This document shows, in pieces, positions 14,659 to 21,056 of a stretch of DNA of 21,056 nucleotides. The first letter of the stretch is position 1. Each line of letters begins with the position of its first letter. The notes beneath the pieces are model-generated. The model worked only from the letters and a program-made list of their open reading frames with translations, was not told the DNA's origin and made no database searches. The stretch covers positions 1 through 21,056 of the forward strand of contig JAJDBI010000015.1 in NCBI GenBank assembly GCA_029261435.1, read 5' to 3'. The position numbers and the translations under genes are program-made. The DNA is from Nitrospinaceae bacterium (GTDB lineage Bacteria > Nitrospinota > Nitrospinia > Nitrospinales > VA-1).

Positions 14659-17466
14659 GTGAATCGGATTCCAAAATATATAAAAACCGGATTACTTCTG
14701 GTTTTATGGATTGTATTTTTAATTTCTTCCGCCGAAGCGGTTAAAGGTGATAAACGCAAAACCTTGACTCTTTCGTTGGAAAACGGTTTGGATGTTCTTT
14801 TGGTCTCCGACCCGGATGTTCATCGTAGTGCCGCCGCCTTATCGGTGGGTACAGGCTATTTGTATGACCCAAAAGATAAAGCAGGACTGGCTCATTATCT
14901 GGAACATATGTTGTTCCTGGGGACAAAAAAATATCCGGAGGTGGGCTCCTACAAAAAATTCCTGGACTCACACTCAGGAGGGTCCAATGCCTACACCAGT
15001 GGAAACATGACCAACTATTTTTTTCAGGTGTCGCATGACGGATTCAACGAAGCTCTGGACCGTTTCAGTGATTTTTTCAAGGCTCCCTTGTTCGACAAAA
15101 CCTATGCGGAGAGAGAGGTCAAAGCCGTTAACAATGAGCATGAAAAAAACAAACTCAATGATGGATGGCGTGGAAATTATATTGCCGGTCGGATGTCTGA
15201 ACCAGGACATCCTATAGCAAACTTCGGCACTGGTAATCAGGAAACCTTGTCGGGGGATAACCAACCAGCGTTGCTTGAATTTTATAAAAAATATTATGCG
15301 GCTCCCAATATGAAGCTGTCTCTTATCTCAAGTATGCCGATGGAAGTCCTTTCCTCCGTGGCACAGAAATACTTTTCCGACATTCCAACCCGACCCGTAA
15401 ATATTCCAAAACTTTCCCCTGAATTTAGAAAGCCACTCAAAGGCGAGTACAGGTTGCTGAAAGTAAAAACCATCAAGGATGTCCGTTCACTGGAAATAGA
15501 TTTCCCCACAATACGTCTTAAAAACCATCAGGCCAGTAAACCCGCATCCATTGTGGGTTCTGTTCTGGGTTACGAGGGCAAGGGTTCTCTGCTTTCTAAA
15601 TTAAAAGAAGAAGGATTGGTTTTGAGTCTCAGTGCAGGGGGAGGGAGCAGTCACCCGGATATCAACTCTTTCGGCATCAATATTTCATTGACTGAAAAGG
15701 GATTGAAAGAGTATGAACGAATTCTTGAATTGATTTTTTCTTATATCAATATGGTACGAGAACATGGGTTTGAGGAATACACGTTCAAGGAAACCCAGGC
15801 AATGGCTCAGATCAACTTTGACTGGAAAAATCCAGATGAGGGTATGGGCTTCGTTGCGGGTAAAGCGGCATTGATGCAGGATTATTCATTATCAGATGTG
15901 GAAACATTACCTTATCTTTTTACAGAATACGAGCCTTCTGCTTATAAAGCAGTTTTAGAGACCTTGACTCCTGAAAATTCAATGGTGGTCTTGAGTCACA
16001 ATTTGGCTGAAACAGACAGTACAGTACCGTATTATGATGCAGAATATTCCCTCAAGAAAGTGGGTGGCAAGTCTTTCAGTAAACTATCCAATCCAGGCAA
16101 GGTTGAGGGTGCCTTTTATCCCTTGAAAAATGATTTCATCCCCTACAACCTGAGTTTGGTGGAGGAGAACCCTCATCTGGTACAGGATGATGAGCGTGCA
16201 AAAGTCTGGTTCAAATATGACCATCGCTTCAAACAACCCAAAGTAGCCCTGACATTTCGAATCGAAACGCCAAAAGTTTACCGAAGTGCCAAAAATCTGG
16301 AGTTGGCCAAGCTTTATGAGGCCATGATGCAGGAAGGGTTGAACGAGCTTGTTTATCCTATTCAGATGGCGGGATTGTCCTATGGTTTGTCGATTCAAAA
16401 GAAGGGTGTGCTCCTCAGTCTTGGCGGTTATTCAGAGCGGATTGGTGATTTGATCAAGCTGGTGACTAAAAACCTGAAAGAAGTGAAAGTGGATGAGCAG
16501 AAATTTGCCGACATAAAGGAAGCGATGATACGCGGATTGAAAAACAAGAAACTTGGACAGGCCTATTCGCGTGGAGGTTATTACAACTATCTGATGCTTC
16601 TTCAGGATCAGTATACTGAAGAGGAAAAACTTGCCGCTCTGACTTCGATTACTTTGAGCGATGTCAAAGCCTTTGCTAAAACACTTTATGACAAGGTGTA
16701 CATCACCGGAATGGTTCATGGTAACTGGTCTGATGAAAAAGCTCAGCAAAGTGTAGATATTCTCCTGACAGCCCTGGGAAGCAAACCACTTCCTGAAAGT
16801 GAACGATTTGATCAGGTAGTTGAGGTCATGCCTGAAGGAGAGAGGTTTCGTTTCAGTCGGGAGGTGGCAGATAATAATAATTCCCTGGCATACGCCATTC
16901 AGGTCGGAGAAAAAGATTTGTCAACTCTGGCTCAGACCTCAATTATCGCTTCTATAGTAGAAAGTGATTTTTATACCCAAATGCGTACCAACCAACAATT
17001 AGGTTATATCGTATGGAGTTTTCATCAAAGGATTGAGGATCGAATTTTTTTCAGGTTGGTGATTCAATCTTCCACCCACGGGCCATTTGAAATGAGTAAG
17101 CGTGTCAATGCCTGGCTTGCAAGTACAGAAAAACTGTTCTCGAATTTGACCGATCAGGAATTTGCGCGACATCAGCAAAGCCTGATTGTTGCATTGGAAA
17201 AAGAAGGCGACAGCATAGGTGCAGTCGCAGGTAGTCTCTATTCTCTTGCAACCGATGAAAAAGGTGACTTCAGTTTTAAAAAGAAAATGATTCAGGCAAT
17301 TCGTGACCTTAAAAAGACCGAGGTTGCTCAAACTGCAGGTAAAGTATTCCGAGACCCCGGCACACCAAGGCTTGAGATATTAATGAGAGCCAAAGGTAGT
17401 CAGGAAGAGGTGCCTGAGGGTGTCATTGCAGAGGTTGGTCAATTCAAGAATCGTATAAAACAATAA
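14659..17466 (+). CDS. Exported M16 (pitrilysin/insulinase) zinc metalloprotease
   Basis: A 935-residue protease, the single-chain pitrilysin size class with four M16-type domains. The first domain has the inverted zinc motif HYLEHMLFLGT (His79, Glu82, His83) and the downstream ligand Glu160 in VNNEHEKN. The second half is the usual inactive partner, ending in the NQQLGYIVWS region typical of this class. A signal peptide (MNRIPKYIKT, then a hydrophobic stretch to SAEA) points to the periplasm, where it would degrade peptides. The frame is open back to a TTG at 14611, but GTG 14659 is preferred because GGAGG sits six bases before it and the signal peptide starts directly there. The UbiB-like kinase gene follows 19 nt after the stop. 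Confidence 0.93.
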   Translation: MNRIPKYIKTGLLLVLWIVFLISSAEAVKGDKRKTLTLSLENGLDVLLVSDPDVHRSAAALSVGTGYLYDPKDKAGLAHYLEHMLFLGTKKYPEVGSYKKFLDSHSGGSNAYTSGNMTNYFFQVSHDGFNEALDRFSDFFKAPLFDKTYAEREVKAVNNEHEKNKLNDGWRGNYIAGRMSEPGHPIANFGTGNQETLSGDNQPALLEFYKKYYAAPNMKLSLISSMPMEVLSSVAQKYFSDIPTRPVNIPKLSPEFRKPLKGEYRLLKVKTIKDVRSLEIDFPTIRLKNHQASKPASIVGSVLGYEGKGSLLSKLKEEGLVLSLSAGGGSSHPDINSFGINISLTEKGLKEYERILELIFSYINMVREHGFEEYTFKETQAMAQINFDWKNPDEGMGFVAGKAALMQDYSLSDVETLPYLFTEYEPSAYKAVLETLTPENSMVVLSHNLAETDSTVPYYDAEYSLKKVGGKSFSKLSNPGKVEGAFYPLKNDFIPYNLSLVEENPHLVQDDERAKVWFKYDHRFKQPKVALTFRIETPKVYRSAKNLELAKLYEAMMQEGLNELVYPIQMAGLSYGLSIQKKGVLLSLGGYSERIGDLIKLVTKNLKEVKVDEQKFADIKEAMIRGLKNKKLGQAYSRGGYYNYLMLLQDQYTEEEKLAALTSITLSDVKAFAKTLYDKVYITGMVHGNWSDEKAQQSVDILLTALGSKPLPESERFDQVVEVMPEGERFRFSREVADNNNSLAYAIQVGEKDLSTLAQTSIIASIVESDFYTQMRTNQQLGYIVWSFHQRIEDRIFFRLVIQSSTHGPFEMSKRVNAWLASTEKLFSNLTDQEFARHQQSLIVALEKEGDSIGAVAGSLYSLATDEKGDFSFKKKMIQAIRDLKKTEVAQTAGKVFRDPGTPRLEILMRAKGSQEEVPEGVIAEVGQFKNRIKQ

Positions 17467-17485
17467 CATGAGACTCCATAAATAA

Positions 17486-19030
17486 ATGAAATTCGGCGCG
17501 ATATTTAAAAGAGGTGCCAACCTTCTCAAGCTTGGAGTTGCAGCCAGGAAATTACGTAAATCCACGACGGAAGACCAGCGTCATTGGGCTCAGCACTATC
17601 TTGTAGAAATACTGGGTCAATCAAGAGGACTCCCCGCCAAGATCGGCCAGTTCATGACGATGGATACAGACGATCAGGCGCTGCGTGAATCTCTCAACAA
17701 TTCCATGGAGCCTCTACCTTTTGAGGAAGTATTGGAACTGATCACTAGCGCCTACGGCAAACCCTGGGATACGGTTTTTAAGAAGCTCGATAAACCCTGC
17801 AAGACCGCATCACTGGGGCAGGTGCATTTTGGTAAACTCAAGGATGGTACAGAAGTTGCCGTGAAGGTGCAGTATCCCGAAATTTCCACAGCGGTAGAAG
17901 CAGAAATGAATCTCATGGGTTGGTTGCCCAAAGTGGGGCCGGTAGCAAAATGGGGGTTCAAGATGGATGGTTACCGCGATGCCTTCTGGCATAATTTCAG
18001 TGAAGAGTTGGACTATCGGGTCGAAGCTGAACATCAGGAAAACTATCGTCAGAAAATCCCTCCCCTGGAACGCATTGTGGTTCCTGAAGTCTTCAACGAT
18101 TTTACACAACCCAACATACTGGTGCAGAAAAAAGAAGAAGGCTTCGGTCTGGATAAGGCTGAAACCATGATGCCCGAGCAGAAGCAGGCTATGGGACGAT
18201 TACTGCTGCAACATTATTTTCACATGCTTTTTCGGCACGGGTTTGTTCATGCCGATCCGCAACCGGCGAACTTTGCCTTTCGGCAATACAAAAAAGATTA
18301 TTTTGTGTTGATCATTTATGATTTTGGCAGTGTTTTAGAAATTTCAGATGAGGTCCGACTAACGCTTTTAAGGATAATTCTGGCTCTTCGTGACAGGGAG
18401 AATCTGGACCCGTTGACGTGTCTTGCGGCCCTGGGTTTTGATTCTGAAAAACTAAAAGACCTGCGCCCGACTCTACCTGCCTTGATGTCTGTTTTGTTTG
18501 AACCCTTTTTGGTAGAAGCCCCCTATGATGTTAAGGAATGGCGCCTGAGTGAGCGATTTGACCAGATTGTAGGAGAGATGAAATGGTGGTTCCGTTCTTC
18601 TGCTCCTCCTGAGTTGATATTTCTGATGCGGACGTTACACGGCTTGACCAGCATGTTGAGACGACTGGATGTTCCACTTCCCTGGCAGTTCATGATGGAT
18701 AAGATTTTATCCGATATTTATCCTCAGGCACGGGCATTGACCTTGCCTCAAGTAGAAGGCGGTTCAGAAAGCGCAGCTTTTGATTCCATGGCTCGTTACC
18801 TCAAGGTGCATGTGGTGAAATCCAATGGCAATAAAGTAAGCCTGACCATGCCCGGTCGATGCGCCGATGACATTGAAGGTGTTATGGATGAACCGGTCAA
18901 AGAGTCGATCCTGAAACAGAATATTGACTTACCCTCCATTCAAGATAGAGCTCGAAAATCGGGTTTTGTTCCTCAGATATTATTTGAGCTTCATGATGAA
19001 GAACGCGACATGAAAGTCTGGCTCGAATAA
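17486..19030 (+). CDS. ABC1/AarF/UbiB-family atypical kinase-like protein
   Basis: A 514-residue protein of the UbiB/ADCK family, whose members support ubiquinone or other isoprenoid lipid metabolism. Visible signatures: the family-specific KxGQ motif (KIGQ, 52-55), TASLGQVHFG in place of the alanine-rich loop (108-116), the VAVKVQYP lysine (Lys127), FSEELDYRVEAEHQENY, HADPQPANF (255-263) and DFG (279-281). The catalytic loop differs from the usual HADPHPGN at two places (His to Gln, Gly to Ala) but keeps Asp257 and Asn262. A C-terminal extension of about 100 residues is not recognised. ATG start with a weak ribosome binding site; 19 nt from the protease gene, so the two are probably co-transcribed. 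No quinone genes are nearby, so the specific role is unknown. Confidence 0.9.
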   Translation: MKFGAIFKRGANLLKLGVAARKLRKSTTEDQRHWAQHYLVEILGQSRGLPAKIGQFMTMDTDDQALRESLNNSMEPLPFEEVLELITSAYGKPWDTVFKKLDKPCKTASLGQVHFGKLKDGTEVAVKVQYPEISTAVEAEMNLMGWLPKVGPVAKWGFKMDGYRDAFWHNFSEELDYRVEAEHQENYRQKIPPLERIVVPEVFNDFTQPNILVQKKEEGFGLDKAETMMPEQKQAMGRLLLQHYFHMLFRHGFVHADPQPANFAFRQYKKDYFVLIIYDFGSVLEISDEVRLTLLRIILALRDRENLDPLTCLAALGFDSEKLKDLRPTLPALMSVLFEPFLVEAPYDVKEWRLSERFDQIVGEMKWWFRSSAPPELIFLMRTLHGLTSMLRRLDVPLPWQFMMDKILSDIYPQARALTLPQVEGGSESAAFDSMARYLKVHVVKSNGNKVSLTMPGRCADDIEGVMDEPVKESILKQNIDLPSIQDRARKSGFVPQILFELHDEERDMKVWLE

Positions 19031-19105
19031 CTATCAACCGCATAAATAGCTATGCCTATAAATAGAATGGGACTTTCTTTTTTTGGCGTTTTGTCCAAAT
19101 TTCTA

Positions 19106-19130
19106 CACAGCCAGGAAGTGTGAGGCTGTG
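19106..19130 (+). repeat. 7-bp inverted repeat upstream of HDOD gene
   Basis: CACAGCC and GGCTGTG form a perfect stem around an 11-base loop, ending 14 bases before the HDOD start codon. There is no following T-run. It could be an operator or a leader hairpin of the HDOD transcript. The 114-base gap also holds a direct repeat ATAAATAG at 19042-19049 and 19058-19065. Confidence 0.4.
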
Positions 19131-19144
19131 ATATTCTCTCGTCT

Positions 19145-19990
19145 ATGCCAAAAAAAAACATCAATATCGGAGCTCTCCTAAAGGATACAATTGCTTCTCC
19201 GCCACATGTTTACTTAAAGATTAAGCAGACAATGGAAAAGCCCGACTTTTCTTTTACTGACTTGGCGGAGATCATTAATTACGATCCTTCTCTGGTTGTT
19301 AGAATTTTAAAGATTGTAAATAGTCCACTATATGGGTTCGATGAAAAAGTCGAGAATGTGGATCATGCTCTTAATGTGTTGGGAGTCGAACAACTTAATC
19401 AATTGATTTTGGCCACATCTGTTATGAAGGACTTTAAGGATTTCCCAAAAAGACTGGTGGATATGAAATCTTTTTGGAGACATTCCATTGCCTGCGGGGT
19501 TACGGGAAGACACTTGGCCAAGCATCATGGAGTGCCCAACCCAGAGAGCTTTTATTTGTTGGGAATGTTGCATGATATAGGGAGTCTCGTTCTATACAGC
19601 AAGCTCCCCGAAGTTTCCAAAGAGATTTTAGTTCGCTGTAAGGAGGATAAAGAAAACCTCTTTGATATCGAACTGGAATTATTGGGTATGAGCCACGCAA
19701 GGATAGGTGCCTATGTGCTGAGAGAATGGGGACTACCTAGAAAGATATATGAACCCGTAGCTTTCCATCACGAACCTCTCAAGTCAGATGAGTTTTCTGC
19801 GGAGACTGCAATTTTACATTTAGCTGATTGTATTGCGGATGAACTGGAACTCGGCAATAGCGGAGAGTTTGTTCCTAACCCCATTCACCCCAAGATTATG
19901 AAACGCTTCAAATACCTGGAGTCTCCTGCCGCTGGCATGGAAGAGGAGATTAGGGATCAATTCTTCAGTGCCCTGGCTACCTTTGTTTAA
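19145..19990 (+). CDS. HDOD-domain signalling protein (complete)
   Basis: A 281-residue protein with one HDOD domain over about residues 15-215 and a short C-terminal tail. Typical features are the early NYDPSLVVRILKIVNSPLYG and the VDHALNVLGVEQLNQLIL helices. The full HD-type ligand order is present: His113 (FWRHS), His143-Asp144 (GMLHDIG), His184 (SHARIG), His208-His209 (FHHEP) and Asp228 (HLADCIA). Many HDOD proteins have lost part of this set. It is paralogous to the fragment at the left edge of the window, sharing FYLxGMLHD, FHH and HxAD motifs. There is no attached output domain. ATG start; a ribosome binding site is not obvious. The role is probably regulatory, but whether it acts as a phosphodiesterase cannot be told from sequence. 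Confidence 0.93.
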   Translation: MPKKNINIGALLKDTIASPPHVYLKIKQTMEKPDFSFTDLAEIINYDPSLVVRILKIVNSPLYGFDEKVENVDHALNVLGVEQLNQLILATSVMKDFKDFPKRLVDMKSFWRHSIACGVTGRHLAKHHGVPNPESFYLLGMLHDIGSLVLYSKLPEVSKEILVRCKEDKENLFDIELELLGMSHARIGAYVLREWGLPRKIYEPVAFHHEPLKSDEFSAETAILHLADCIADELELGNSGEFVPNPIHPKIMKRFKYLESPAAGMEEEIRDQFFSALATFV

Positions 19991-20039
19991 TTCTATGAAA
20001 ACTCGGCTATATACCTCAAGCTAAGTTGGAAGGATAAAA

Positions 20040-20501
20040 GTGAAAATTTGGGTGGATGCAGATGCCTGTCCCAAACCGGTCAAAGATATTTTGTTCCGCC
20101 TGGCTGACAGGACGGAAATAACGGTGACTCTGGTTGCAAACCAGGGGATGCGTCTTCCAGATTCTACTTTTATTAAATTGATTCAGGTGGGGCACGGAGC
20201 TGATATTGCGGATGATGAAATTGTCAATAAATGTGAGTCCGGAGATCTAATCATTACAGCCGACATCCCATTGGCTGCACGCGTTGTAGAAAAGGGGGCC
20301 CATGCCCTCGATCCGCGTGGAAAGGTTTACGATAAAGACAATATCGGACAGATATTAAGTATGCGTAATTTCATGGATGAGTTGCGCGGTAGTGGTGTAG
20401 AAACCGGTGGTCCCAACAGCTTTGGTCAGAAAGAGCGGTTTAAGTTCGCAAATGAACTGGATAAATTTATAGCCACTTGGCGTGGAGTCAATGAGAAATA
20501 G
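20040..20501 (+). CDS. yaiI: YaiI/YqxD-family (UPF0178, DUF188) protein
   Basis: A 153-residue member of the widespread UPF0178 family, related to PIN-like folds; the biochemical role is not established. Signatures visible: WVDADACPKPVKDIL at the start, ANQGMRLP, VGHGADIADDEIV, DLIITADIPLAARVVEKGA, and LDPRGKVYDKDNIGQIL. Length is typical. The GTG start has GGAAGGA five bases upstream, a strong ribosome binding site that decides this start. The gap from the HDOD stop is 49 nt on the same strand, so co-transcription is possible but not shown. Confidence 0.94.
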   Translation: MKIWVDADACPKPVKDILFRLADRTEITVTLVANQGMRLPDSTFIKLIQVGHGADIADDEIVNKCESGDLIITADIPLAARVVEKGAHALDPRGKVYDKDNIGQILSMRNFMDELRGSGVETGGPNSFGQKERFKFANELDKFIATWRGVNEK

Positions 20502-20534
20502 CTGTTTACTTTTGGTGATAATGAATTGCTTTGC

Positions 20535-20549
20535 ATGTAAGATTTACAT
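20535..20549. repeat. Short inverted repeat ATGTAA-GAT-TTACAT
   Basis: A perfect 6-bp dyad with a 3-base centre in the gap between yaiI and the receiver gene. TTGACC (20549-20554) adjoins it, a possible -35 box with no good -10 partner. It could be an operator; chance is also plausible. Confidence 0.25.
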
Positions 20550-20611
20550 TGACCTGTCTTATCTGACGTGTAACCATAGTTGAATAACATTAAGAAGATC
20601 AAATGCTTTGA

Positions 20612-20635
20612 TGGTTTCCATATAAAGGGAAATCA
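20612..20635 (+). repeat. 8-bp hairpin upstream of receiver gene
   Basis: TGGTTTCC and GGAAATCA pair (one G-U) around an 8-base A/T-rich loop, ending 38 bases before the receiver TTG start. There is no T-run after it, so it is not a standard terminator. Confidence 0.3.
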
Positions 20636-20673
20636 CTCAATATATCCACATTCATTTTTGATGAAAAAATAAA

Positions 20674-21056
20674 TTGGACTCTGAATATAAAACAAAAAAA
20701 GTTGTTGTGATAGATGATGCTCCAGTTGTCCGTGAAGTTGTCATCAGAAATCTCGTAAAAATGGGATTCGAGAATAGTAATGTTTTTGAAGCGGAGGATG
20801 GATTGGCTGGAGTTGAAACTCTACGCTCTGAGAAGGTCGACTTGATAATTTCCGATTGGAATATGCCTAATATGGATGGTTTGGAACTCTTGCATACTAT
20901 TCAGCAGTATCCAGAACTGGAAGTTATTCCTTTTATAATGATCACTTCGGAAACGGATAAGGAAAAAGTTGATGAAGCCTTTAAAGCTGGCGTAAATCAA
21001 TACATTTTTAAGCCCTTCAAACCGGATTATTTTGAAGAAAAAATTGAACAAACAAT
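20674..21056 (+). CDS. CheY-like response regulator receiver (3' end outside window)
   Basis: A receiver domain runs from near the start codon to the right edge (127 codons, still open). Conserved features are VVVIDDAPVVREVV (acidic pair), LIISDWNMPNMDG with phospho-acceptor Asp61, FIMITSET (Thr/Ser switch) and YIFKPF (lysine). The SDWNMPNMDG form and the length suggest a CheY-type single-domain regulator, but the end is not visible and an output domain cannot be excluded. An in-frame TGA lies 9 bases before the TTG at 20674, so TTG is the only start that leaves the first strand intact; no Shine-Dalgarno is seen. It lies 172 nt after yaiI. The HDOD gene nearby suggests a shared signalling role, by inference. 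Confidence 0.85.
   Translation, partial: MDSEYKTKKVVVIDDAPVVREVVIRNLVKMGFENSNVFEAEDGLAGVETLRSEKVDLIISDWNMPNMDGLELLHTIQQYPELEVIPFIMITSETDKEKVDEAFKAGVNQYIFKPFKPDYFEEKIEQT

Noticed and set aside
20521..20583. 20-codon frame with a C-F-A-C motif downstream of yaiI
   Set aside because: Very short, with no convincing ribosome binding site and no resemblance to a known small protein.
20821..21051. 76-codon minus-strand frame at the right edge
   Set aside because: It is antisense to a clear receiver domain with all conserved residues, so it is a shadow frame.

Overview
The window reads as an ordinary gene-dense chromosome segment of a Gram-negative bacterium with moderate (roughly mid-40s percent) GC. 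No rRNA, tRNA, CRISPR array, insertion sequence or phage gene could be seen. The secreted M16 metalloprotease, HDOD/hybrid-kinase signalling genes, TIGR03623-like AddB partner and UbiB-like kinase suggest a free-living proteobacterium-like or Nitrospinota/Desulfobacterota-like organism. That placement is an impression from gene content, not a computed result. Many starts are GTG or TTG and several lack a strong Shine-Dalgarno sequence.

Layout. 1-2733 (+): the end of an HDOD gene, then a GAF hybrid histidine kinase with two receiver domains. 2759-5273 (-): a three-gene unit, transcribed right to left, of a protein with six CBS motifs, a stand-alone formyltransferase and a small exported protein. 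5274-5768: a 495-base stretch with no convincing intact gene but a possibly broken reading frame. 5769-13067 (-): a tight unit moaC-moaD-moaE-addB-addA, with overlaps of 4 nt (moaC/moaD) and 1 nt (addB/addA). 13195-13536 (-): a VOC-fold protein, divergent from an EamA-type transporter at 13587-14489 (+). 14659-19030 (+): an exported pitrilysin-like protease behind a leader with two hairpins, followed 19 nt later by an AarF/UbiB-like kinase. 19145-21056 (+): a complete HDOD protein, a YaiI/YqxD-family protein and a CheY-like receiver that runs off the right edge.

How the genes fit together. MoaC, MoaD and MoaE supply the steps from cyclised GTP to molybdopterin; MoaA and the MoaD-activating enzyme are not in the window. 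AddA and AddB together look like a two-nuclease double-strand-break processing enzyme. The two edges carry paralogous HDOD proteins, each near phosphorelay components. The observations most worth a second look are the MoaD tail (Gly-Gly followed by Ala-Lys), the triplicated Bateman protein with selective loss of ligand-site aspartates next to a formyltransferase of unknown substrate, and the protease leader. I did not find a clearly new defence or mobile system.
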